This document shows positions 20,395 through 28,702 of a stretch of DNA of 28,702 nucleotides, piece after piece. The position numbers and the translations under genes are program-made. Position 1 is the stretch's first letter, and every line of letters starts with the position of its first letter. This DNA is from Saccoglossus kowalevskii (Eukaryota; Hemichordata; Enteropneusta; Harrimaniidae), in NCBI RefSeq assembly GCF_000003605.2, contig NW_003125919.1, positions 62,359 through 91,060 on the forward strand, written 5' to 3'. The notes under the pieces are model-generated. The model was not told the origin of the DNA. It did not search any database and saw only the letters and a list, made by a program, of their open reading frames with translations.

Positions 20395-21533
20395 CTAAGG
20401 GACGGATCAGTTATTACAGCCGGGGCTGGGCCGGCAAATTCCGGGGGGGGGGGGGCTTATTTCTGAAGTATCAAGAGGGGGGTCAGTCTTTTTAGACAGC
20501 ATTTGAGGGGAGTCACCTTATTTATAAAATATTGCAAATTATAAGTTACAACATGCCACACTTTCTTCACAGAATTTTGCAAGTATAAACTGTTACTTTC
20601 TTTCCAGGTTGGTATTATCAGCATTGTATTTCTATAGCATTTCGAAATTATTACACTAGCAAGTATCGGTATTTTAATTATAATTTATTGCGGTGCACTA
20701 CAGAAACAATTTATGGTGTATGACAGCAAATGATATAAAAACTTGAAATGAAATATTAACAATATTGTAACAATTAATGCTCTGTGAAAAGAGCACGACA
20801 CGCTCTGTTGCTGTAAGTCTGGGATGTGATTTGTAAATATAAACTGTAAACAGAAATAAACTAGTTATAAATTGCAATAATGTCAATGTAAATGTTGAAA
20901 AATACAGTACATATCTACACCATGTAAAGTATGGATGGTTATATATCAAATAATTTATATTGACTACAGAACAATAAATTAAATAAAAATATAAAAAGTG
21001 CTTTATGTAAATGTGTAAATTATACCATAATAAATAAATATTATTAAGTGGAAATAAATAGGTTGACATATTCCATTGATTGCATGCAGTTTGGAATCAC
21101 TGTCATATGGATTGAACAGTATTGAAGTTTGTGTTCCTCAGAAATGTTTACAACTTTCTTCTTTCTGGCCAGTGAAGAGGAGGATCACAGTGAAGTGCGG
21201 TAGACAGTGACAACAAGATCTAGGGGACAAGCAGGCACTTGGAGACATGCACTGTTTTGCTTATTTGGAAAAAAACATTCTTTTTTTCACTCAATGAGTA
21301 TAGTATGCAGACAATCTACAACAACTAACTATAACTATACTAAATAATTAACTATAAAAATGTTTTAAAAAGAACTGAAAATGGGGGTGTGTGTGTCACA
21401 TTACTTTTAGTCTTTGTCCGGGGGGGGGGCACCATAATTTTCATTGCGGTTACGGGGGGGTATTGATTTTGTTTCTACATTTAAAAAAAGTTGCCGGCCC
21501 AGTCCCGGCCATAAAAACTGATCAGCCCCTAAG
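20395..21533. mobile_element. 1.1-kb TIR DNA element, hAT-like ends
   Basis: The left end is CTAAGGGACGGATCAGTTAT, then GCCGGGGCTGGGCCGGCAA. The complement of the right end is CTTAGGGGCTGATCAGTTTT, then GCCGGGACTGGGCCGGCAA. The imperfect TIR is about 43 bp. The AGGGGCGGATC-like tip and inner G runs resemble non-autonomous hAT elements (recalled). A clean 8-bp duplication is not visible. GACTAA occurs on both sides but partly inside the left tip. There is no transposase frame. Confidence 0.65.
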
Positions 21534-21881
21534 GACTAACGACAGTCTTAGATGTCCGATGTTAAACGCCCTCTATGGCCAAGGAGTCACACTTGAAACG
21601 GAGCTGCCACATTGTGGTGTCGTAATCGAGAATCTGTCTAACTGTTTACTTAAGGAGAATTCGATACCACGAATTTAAAACTCATACGAATAATACCTAT
21701 TTGGTTTGCCTTGTCTAGAACTCTACTATTATGAAACTTAAATTGCGATTTTGGATCAATATTGAACCTCAAAATCTTTCTCAACTAAAATTTGATCAAA
21801 TAGTACAATAGTCATAGTATAGCTGTAGGGTGGATGACAATTACACACTCGCATAATTTTTACATTTGCTAGGGTGTAATT

Positions 21882-22121
21882 TCATTGACCACCGCCCATT
21901 CTATACCATCTTTCCCAGGCAACGGCGTGACCATTGTTCCGTAGGACGGCCACCACCTTGCCCAGGTTGTTCATTGACGCTGCAGGTCGGCGTTCTTTCA
22001 ACACCGATCTGACGCATATCGCGCAAGGTGTGTCGGGAGTTTGTTCGAAATTTCGAATGTTTAGAAGTGAATCGTCGGCCGGCACGTATTTTACGGGTAT
22101 ATCAAATCGTTTCAGGGGCAT
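21882..22121 (-). CDS. Hypothetical 79-aa ORF, unassigned
   Basis: A minus-strand frame starts at ATG 22121 (MPLKRFDIPVKYVPADDSLL) and ends at TGA 21882. It has a mixed, protein-like composition (two Trp, CAICVRSVLKERR, NNLGKVVAVLRNNGHAVAWE) and higher GC than its surroundings. Just upstream on the same strand is CGTTTTTTAG, which could be an acceptor, so it may be an exon and not a full gene. I do not recognise a family. The opposite strand has an overlapping 68-codon frame (21934-22140) that cannot be excluded as the real one. Confidence 0.25.
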   Translation of the reverse strand: MPLKRFDIPVKYVPADDSLLNIRNFEQTPDTPCAICVRSVLKERRPAASMNNLGKVVAVLRNNGHAVAWERWYRMGGGQ

Positions 22122-22552
22122 GTTTACTAAAAAACGATAAATAAAACTTAGAAATATTGTAAGGACATACTGGCCCCAAAATTGGACAAATTTGCAATAA
22201 GTTTACGCTGCTAATGTCTGGTTCGGAAGGCGTTCTACGCGTTCAATGACGTTCTACGTGTGATTTACTTGCGCTCAAGAACGTTCTATTTTCGAACTAG
22301 TTGAAACCAGAAATAAGGCAACTACTTTCGAACTTCAAACACAAATTTTATTATCGTTATTATGTGTTAGTTTCTGTTGTTTCAAAAATTGAATTATGTA
22401 TGACAATAATATTTCACTAAATAAACAACATTTCACAACAATATGTGATTAAAAGGCAACCCAAATTGTAAAAAGCAATATCAAGTTCCACGTATAAACA
22501 CTGTTGTGAAGAGGCGGCGGAGCGGAATTTTAGCCAAAATCGACTAAGGCGT

Positions 22553-22620
22553 CATAGTATAGTATAGTATAGTATAGTATATTTTATTTGACTCAAATTA
22601 ATGAATTGGGAATACATTAA
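22553..22620 (-). mobile_element. LINE/SINE-type 3' tail with (TATAC)n
   Basis: On the minus strand, TTTGAGTCAAATAAAATATA is followed by about five TATAC units. A poly(A)-signal-like AATAAA next to a short-repeat tail is typical of a non-LTR element 3' end. The body upstream (toward about 22880) is not recognised. Confidence 0.4.
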
Positions 22621-23042
22621 CCATGGTCAATAATCAAAAACAACAACAACACAATAACAAGAAATACAGATATAAAAAATACAATAAAATGTTAAAACAG
22701 ATAACACTAACGACACAACGCAGGTTGTTAACATTTCTATCGATATCCTCGCAATCCAGTATTCAACTATTTGACCTAAAAGGCTTAAAAAATGATGCAC
22801 ACTACATTGGGAATATCATTGTTAAATCATTGATATATTGCGGACAGAGCAGGACTAAAGATGGACTTGCTTACACGTAGATAATGGAACGATTATGTTT
22901 ATTTTCTCAGTCACTCACCAACACTGCGCTATTACTAATGTTAGCCATTTTCATCTTTCTTATTGTCGAAAAAACAATATGACTTTTAAAAAAGTTTAGA
23001 CCAAGGCCACTGCCTTTAAGCCTTATGAGATCACCGCTTGTG

Positions 23043-23066
23043 CACGGTTACTAATTAGTAACCGTG
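23043..23066. repeat. 24-bp perfect palindrome
   Basis: CACGGTTACTAA is followed directly by its exact complement TTAGTAACCGTG. The centre is TAATTA, a homeodomain-type core, and CTTGTG flanks both sides as a direct repeat. Confidence 0.9.
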
Positions 23067-23199
23067 GCTTGTGTTAAGACCCGTCCGAATTAGTACCATT
23101 CACAGTCATTCTTTGTTGATGCTGGCTCAATTACGACCGGATTTAATAAGTGGTTGCAAATACCATAGGTTTGCAACTTAGTAATTAATCTGTACGTGT

Positions 23200-23350
23200 T
23201 TTGCGACAATAAAGCGCCCCCATCGAATGCCACTCTTTTACGGGAACACACGCGAGAACATTCGTTGTTGTATGTTGTTGTTGCGTTATCGGACTTCTTT
23301 TCTGCGTTTGTAACAAAAAAGTCACACTGCAGTCAGTGGATCGGAACGAG
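23200..23350 (+). promoter_or_regulatory. GHITM: Putative GHITM promoter and 5'UTR exon
   Basis: A CpG-richer patch ends in a strong donor GGAACGAG|GTAAGG after 23350, at a plausible distance upstream of the GHITM coding acceptor (24704). A second weaker donor-like CA|GTGAGTAA occurs at about 23485. No clear TATA box. The link to GHITM rests on position and strand only. Confidence 0.35.
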
Positions 23351-24704
23351 GTAAGGGAGGATGTGCTATACAATGTACGAGCATGTCGCTGGATATTTCT
23401 AATTACAATAATATGCGCATTTCGTGGCAGTCTCTGACAGTCTGACGTCCTAGTACAACAACATTTCGTCATCATTGGATTCAGTGAGTAACACTCGGCG
23501 ATTGTAAGAATGGAGCTTCAAAACCACAATTCCCTTAGAATAGTAAACTCAGTGCATTATTGACTGTTATTAAGTGTAGTATGTCAACTTCTTTTTGATA
23601 TGTTTAGCCCTGAATACATATTGTACACCGTCCTTCTGTCCAAGCCTATCTGTGGCTCCATAGCTCTTCTTGTTTTTTTTTAGCAATTTTTGATACAATG
23701 TCTTTGAAATATGCTGTTTTTAGATGTTTGGATTTTATCGACACTGAAGAGTATCGTTCCTCCGTAGACTTGCGTAACACAAACGTGCGCCGCTAAACGG
23801 TGTCGAAAATAAAAGTAAATATAAAAGTACACCATTTCCTCATATCACGCAATCGAAACCACCACCAATCACTAGTATGTCTTTTTGACACATTATTAGC
23901 TGGGGTCATAGTCCCATGTGCAGTTGGGCGAGCAAAATATATATGCCCGACAAATCTGTGGCACTATAGAGTGAGAGCCAGAATCACAATAACCAGGTTG
24001 TGGAAGGGACTAAGACAATGAATTTTTATTTGCATACTGTACAGGGCTTAATTATTTTATTTTCGCTTATCTCACAAAATGTACTAAATCAAAACCTAGT
24101 GAATATTGAAATTCAAACAATAAAACTTGACCTCAGTGAATATTTTTTCAACGTCAATTCTGTTAAAATGAAACCAAGTGAATACTGTAAAACATGTTTA
24201 AATAGCTACGTGCCATTTCAGTGAATTTGACTGAATCTTAATTTAGCTAAAATGCCAACAACTTCATTGTGAGAATATATTTTATTATAAATTAGTGACA
24301 TCTTGAATTAGCAAAATTACAGATTAGCTAATTTAGCACGTTATTTTAATTATTAATAAAAGGTGTCAATTCTACATAAAAATGTACAGTTTTCTCACCA
24401 AGAAATTAATCGAAACTTGCCAGAATTCACCGACTCCATAGTGCTGGCAGCCATAGTACACAGAATTTTGAAATAAGTGACATCTTGAATTAGAGAAATT
24501 AAAATAACATGCTAGCTAAAATAACATAATGTTTTACAGTATTTCCTTTTCCACAGTATATTTGTTGTCCATCCAGCTAATCACAAGGCGCTATCACATG
24601 ATCTGTTGTGACATTATTCCACACAAGTTTTTTTAATAACAGAAACACATAGCAGAAATAAAAGTGAACAACGCTGATTTCCACCTTAATCTTTTGCTCT
24701 ACAG
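23351..24704. other. Putative GHITM 5' intron
   Basis: It holds an imperfect inverted repeat (23738-23746 / 23798-23806), CAGTGAATATT-type pieces related to TIR family B (about 24035-24180) and a further TIR element (24183-24541). No coding evidence. Confidence 0.4.
24183..24541. mobile_element. TIR element family C
   Basis: The left tip is TACTGTAAAACATGTTTAAA. The complement of the right tip is TACTGTAAAACATTATGTTA, followed by TTAGCTAGC-type sequence. It also contains two GTGACATCTTGAATTAG direct repeats at about 24295 and 24477. The tip is shared with families A and B but the body differs. Length 359 bp. Confidence 0.6.
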
Positions 24705-24944
24705 GTAACATAATGTTTGCTGCCAAATTAATACAGATGCCGTTGAAGGCGAGCATCTCAGTGCCTGTACAAGTATTTATGACTAGAGCATCACCGAAAC
24801 AGTTGCAATTAAAAAGTACCTTTAGAGTATTCATACAAACACAGAGATATGCATCACAGTCAAGATTAGGAGCAAGGAGAGCTGCAGAGAGAACAAAGAC
24901 GAAATCTCTAAAAGAAATGGCACAGGAACCAGCATCTGGATCAG
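24705..24944 (+). CDS. GHITM: GHITM exon with start codon (presequence)
   Basis: The acceptor CTTTTGCTCTACAG ends at 24704. Eight UTR bases precede the ATG at 24713, and the donor is TCAG|GTAACA. It encodes the transit-peptide region and RYASQSRLGARR, equivalent to REYATKTRIGIRR of human GHITM (recalled). Confidence 0.85.
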
Positions 24945-27924
24945 GTAACATTAATTTTGTTATTCCTTTGTATAAATTTTTCTTCAAGGCTGCTTGTAAA
25001 GAATGTTGCTTGTTGTTGAATTCATAGATACTATGGTGTTAAGGCATTAGAGTACAGACACAGAAACTAATGCATTATAATGTAACATGCTCATTGCAGA
25101 ACATCTATACAAAAGGTTCTGTCAGAAATTTGAAACTCTGTTGATTTGGTCTGATTGACACTTGAAATTTGCTTCAAATAATGCTTAAACAGTTTATCCA
25201 CATTTCAAGTAGCCATTTGTTGTTATAGTTACCTCCAATGCAATCAAGGTATATTGCTGTTTTACAGTAACTGTGCAATGTGCTTGTATTGCAGCAATCA
25301 TAGGTGGTAGGGGTCTGTTGGCCGGAGCATCTGCTGTCGGTATTGGAGCTCTTTGTTACTATGGGCTTGGAATGTCAAATGAAGTTGGAGCACTGGAAAA
25401 GGCTGCGTAAGTAAATCTAACTTACTATATTTTCAGACAAAAAAACGGAATGAAGACTTATGTTTCGGGTTTTATTCCTCAGTTCCTCCATCATCATTTC
25501 TCTGACATGCCTGGACTGATTTTGTTCAAAGTTGTACAAGAACAAGTCATAATAGGATAAATACCCTTGAGGATTTGTTTTATCATTTTGGTTGACCTCC
25601 GACAATCTGGTGGCCATTTTTATCCCCAAAATCAACGTTTTTGAAATTGAATCTTACAGAAGTATTTAGTATGTTTCACATATTTAGGCTGCCCATTCAT
25701 GATAGTCAAAATTACAATAGACGCTATATTTGTAAAAGTGTTATCATGATTAGAAGTTAGAGATGGGCACTGAGTCAAACTACAAAAAGAAATGATATAT
25801 GGGTGCAAAGTTGGTTGAATACAGTATTGTACAACTAAGAAGCTAAAAGTGTTCCAGGAAATCAAATTTAAAAGGACTGATAGTTTGTGTGAGTAATTTT
25901 GTTCATATTAACTGTAGGTTCCTCTCTTGTTAGGAGACAACATGGTCCTGCTGTTATACTATGATCTTAGTCCATCCTAGAGTGTTGCCACTACTAATGA
26001 CTTTGAACTTGGTTCCAGCTTATAGTGTTTACCTTGTTTACATGACAGCATTTTATCAGAGCCCAGCAACTAACCGTGTAAATGTGTTCAACTCCAATAA
26101 ATTCTCAGGGTTGAAATAAGATTGACCCCTCTACATGACCAGATCGAACCAAACGAACCAGGCCGAACTACAAACCATGTTCGCCCACAATCATATAAAC
26201 ATACAAGAGAAAATATCTTGTTAATTGGTGTGAGGAGCAATAGTTCGGCTCAAATAAAATGCTGCCCTTCAAACCTAGAATATTGGAAAAGCAAGGGTTT
26301 CGCGTGTTTAATTCAATCTGCCCTCTGTAGTTATGTCATACAAATCCATCTAGTTAGTAAAGTAAATATTATTTATATATATTGTACAGTTGTCAGTGCT
26401 ACAGCTGAAATTTAGTCTAGGGTTGTACATGCAGGGGCTGGCATAATGCAATGTAGTTTTTGCATATGTATCATTCAATTTATTGTCTGAAATGAATGAA
26501 TTTACAATGTTTGATAATATTTGTCTATTTTAATTATTTTGAATGGCTTTCACAGTTGTTGGCATTTACCAAAGACTGTTAGTAATTGAATATACCATTA
26601 ACCATTTACAAAGTGTATTGCATAAGCGTTGCACTGTGACGTCATTTGTTTACATTTTTACCATCCAGCATCTGCAAATGTCTGATAACAAATGTCGTAC
26701 ACTAATCAGAACTTCCTTACGATCAAAAAAAAAAATGGCGACTACTCTACTCATAGTTTTCAGATCACATTTTCTGTGACATTAGCCATGTAATTGTGAC
26801 TAATCATATTTCTGTGGTTCTATTTAAATATAAAAATGTTCATAATCACAGTTATTGCCTCCTTAACAGTGGCACATACATGTGTATTTACTGTAATAAC
26901 AACAGTAGCAGTGAAAAATGCATCTATTTATCTTTAGTTGCAAATTGTTTTATTGCCAACCAGTCATGGTACTCGCGTGCAATGGCCTCTAACACGATTT
27001 CATATTTCAAATACCATTTTTGATATATTTTGATAAATGTGTTTATTCGCTTTGAATTTTTTATACTAGAATTTGGCCACAATATGTACGTGATCGGCTT
27101 AGATCGACTTACCTGTATTTTGGTGCTGGATTAGGAATGACTGCTCTGTCTGCTGTAGCTATCGCAAGAAGTCCTGCTATAATGGCCAGAATGATGTCAA
27201 ACTCCTGGCTGGTATATACAAATCAGTTCAATTGTTTCAGTGTTTGAAATGGGCATTAGCTGCTGTTTTCACCATTATTTTCATATACTGTAAAATACTT
27301 TATTTTAGCTTGAATTTATTTTCGCTGGAAAGACTTTTTTGGTATTTTGTATGGAATTTATTTTCACAAGTTTAATGTATAATATAGTAAAAAAGGTACA
27401 AATGTATATGAAACATAACACATTGTAAATGAGTGTTCTCACTCGTAAGGGGTTTCTTACTTTTCAAAAATTTACAATAGAGAAATTTAGTTTTTGTTCT
27501 TCTAGGGGTGAGTGGTGGTAGTAGCAGCAGTTATGAATGATTTGCATTTCCCATTAATTGGTTTTAATGACAGATGACCACTAAGAACTTTGTTTTATTA
27601 TACTGTAGTAGTGTTTATGTGAGTAGTGTTTATGGTCTCATATGGGTGGCTAACACATCCTCCAGTTCAAATCTATCGGTATAGACACATGTTATGTAGT
27701 TTTACTGTGATTTTTTTTTCTTCAGGCTATTGGGGCAACTTTTGCTGCAGTGATTGGTTCCGGAATTTTATGTCGCTCAATTCCATATACCGAGGGATTT
27801 GGTGCTAAGCATTTAGCCTGGATGTTACATAGTGGTATTGTTGGTGCGGTTATTGCTCCATTAACATTTCTTGGTGGACCTATACTTGTGAAAGCTGCGT
27901 GGTACACGGCTGGTGTGGTCGGAG
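24713..27924 (+). CDS. GHITM: Growth hormone-inducible transmembrane protein (GHITM/TMBIM5/MICS1), partial, 4 exons
   Basis: A mitochondrial inner-membrane member of the Bax inhibitor-1/TMBIM family. In vertebrates it supports cristae organisation and mitochondrial cation/proton exchange (established knowledge). Coding exons are 24713-24944, 25295-25406, 27070-27211 and 27726-27924. All junctions are GT-AG and the frame is kept (phases 1, 2, 0, 1), giving 228 residues plus one base. Residues 1-77 form a basic, acid-poor presequence (MFAAKLIQMPLKASISVPVQ, RYASQSRLGARRAAERTK), as expected for a matrix-targeting signal. The conserved core follows: GIGALCYYGLGMSNEVGALE (about 94-113), IWPQYVRDRLRSTYLYFGAG, LTALS-like helices, RSIPYTEGFGAKHLAWMLHS and GGPILVKAAWYTAGVVG. 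Predicted membrane segments lie near 84-102, 132-151, 163-181 and 200-222. Human GHITM is about 345 residues, so roughly the last third lies beyond the right edge. Confidence 0.95.
25295..25406 (+). CDS. GHITM: GHITM exon, first membrane segment
   Basis: The acceptor is TTGTATTGCAG and the donor CTGC|GTAAGT. It encodes IIGGRGLLAGASAVGIGALC then YYGLGMSNEVGALEKA, near-identical to the human ALCYYGLGLSNEIGAIEKA block (recalled). Confidence 0.92.
25407..27069. other. GHITM intron
   Basis: A 1.66-kb AT-rich intron. An antisense 72-codon frame at 25417-25635 looks unusually protein-like (see findings). Other frames look random. Confidence 0.6.
27070..27211 (+). CDS. GHITM: GHITM exon, second membrane segment
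   Basis: The acceptor is TTATACTAG and the donor CTG|GTATAT. It encodes IWPQYVRDRLRSTYLYFGAG, LGMTALSAVAIARSPAIMAR, MMSNSWL, matching human IWPQYVKDRIHSTYMY... (recalled). Confidence 0.92.
27286..27398. mobile_element. TIR element family A, half copy
   Basis: It starts TACTGTAAAATACTTTATTT in the orientation of copy 2. Homology stops after TAGTAAAAAAGGTA, and the far TIR is missing. It lies in a GHITM intron. Confidence 0.75.
27726..27924 (+). CDS. GHITM: GHITM exon, membrane segments 3-4
   Basis: The acceptor is TTTTTTTTTCTTCAG and the donor GGAG|GTCAGT. It encodes AIGATFAAVIGSGILCRSIP, YTEGFGAKHLAWMLHSGIVG, AVIAPLTFLGGPILVKAAWY, TAGVVG. No following GHITM exon is seen in 27925-28702. Confidence 0.93.
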
Positions 27925-28452
27925 GTCAGTTTCACATCTTGATTTTCCTTTGAATAGTTTTTCATGATTGACTTAAAATTGATCTAGATACAGAAATTAT
28001 TTATTTATTTAGCTTTATTGAACATGCAATGTATGCGTTTGGGAAGAGCAGGATGGATGGTCTGGTGCATCAGATGGAACCGGTCCTACTACTTAACGCG
28101 CGGACACGCGAGGGAGTGTCCGGGCACGCGCGGAAGTGAAGAGGGGGGAATACCTAACGCGCGGGGCAGCGGCAGCAATCCTTGTACTGTATAATATTCG
28201 TTTATGCTCAAAATTTGAAACAGAGTGGCGAATTCGAGCAGCTATCCACACTTTTTATGATCGACGCCCGGGCATTCCAGTGAGTCCGTCATGTTGTTTA
28301 CTAATTTTGGTTAGCGTTTAACAATAGGACAATACCATTCGATCCATGGGGGTGACAGTCCTGCGAATGTGCCGACATTGTCGAAGGACAATGACAGGAC
28401 AAGTTTGTGGAAGTGTACGAACACCTATAAAAGGTAGCTTCCCCTGAGAATA
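27925..28452. other. GHITM intron with GC-rich patch
   Basis: It includes a CpG-dense segment (28092-28170), a 7-bp-stem hairpin (28376-28393) and a TATAAAAGG at about 28426. The frame at 28136-28321 (+) does not match the missing GHITM C-terminus. Confidence 0.5.
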
Positions 28453-28702
28453 GAATATGATATTGATTTAGATAAACATAATATGATATTGATTTAGATA
28501 AACAGAATATGATATTGACTTAGATAAACATAATATGATATTGATTTAGATAAACAGAATATGATATTGACTTAGATAAACATAATATGATATTGATTTA
28601 GATAAACAGAATATGATATTGATTTAGATAAATATAATATGATATTGATTTAGATAAACAGAATATGATATTGATTTAGATAAACATAATATGATATTGA
28701 TT
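28453..28702. repeat. 26-bp minisatellite, at least 9.6 copies, runs off the edge
   Basis: The unit is GAATATGATATTGATTTAGA plus TAAACA. Successive units alternate between GAATATG and TAATATG starts along the whole visible array, making a 52-bp dimer. Confidence 0.95.

Noticed and set aside
22623-22880. 85-codon plus ORF
   Set aside because: It is Asn/Gln/Lys low-complexity in AT-rich DNA, antisense to a likely retroelement 3' end.
24577-24987. 136-codon minus ORF
   Set aside because: It is antisense to the GHITM first coding exon and has no family resemblance.
28136-28321. Possible next GHITM exon
   Set aside because: The translation does not resemble the expected C-terminal part, and no acceptor in the right phase was seen.

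Overview
This is metazoan nuclear DNA. It is AT-rich, with spliceosomal introns, single exons separated by kilobases, many MITE-like repeats, LINE remnants and minisatellites. It is not bacterial, plasmid or viral. Two conserved genes can be assembled exon by exon. The sequence does not fix the species. The AT-rich background and repeat style fit a marine invertebrate, perhaps a lophotrochozoan such as a mollusc, but that is inference.

Layout. (1) Minus strand, 759-7210: five coding exons of a RASSF2/4/6-type Ras-association scaffold. The order is N-terminus, a long charged linker, then the RA domain. The C-terminal SARAH part runs off the left edge. Its putative promoter and first non-coding exon lie near 18.98-19.14 kb, which would make the 5'UTR intron about 11.8 kb. 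(2) That intron is a repeat sink. It holds TIR elements of family A (near 7.3, 8.2, 9.3 and 12.8 kb) and family B (8.5 and 17.0 kb), a LINE fragment nested between them, an assembly gap (13078-13216), a broken Myb/SANT-domain gene (13.65-14.04 kb), and two adjacent satellite arrays (47-bp and 41-bp units, 14.28-15.26 kb). (3) 19.1-23.2 kb is intergenic, with a 1.1-kb TIR element (20395-21533), one unexplained GC-richer ORF (21882-22121) and a LINE 3' tail. (4) Plus strand, 24713-27924: four coding exons of GHITM/TMBIM5, the mitochondrial inner-membrane Bax-inhibitor-1 family protein. It probably has an upstream 5'UTR exon ending at 23350, and its C-terminal half is beyond the right edge. The window ends inside a 26-bp minisatellite.

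The two genes are arranged head to head, with putative promoters about 4 kb apart. They have no known joint function: RASSF proteins are cytoplasmic/nuclear Ras-Hippo scaffolds, and GHITM acts in mitochondrial cristae and ion exchange. I found no CRISPR, phage, operon or convincing new multi-gene system. The most distinctive content is a set of TIR elements that share termini and internal sub-motifs, a three-layer nested insertion, a MITE ending 10 bp inside a splice-donor intron, and satellites with dimeric higher-order structure.
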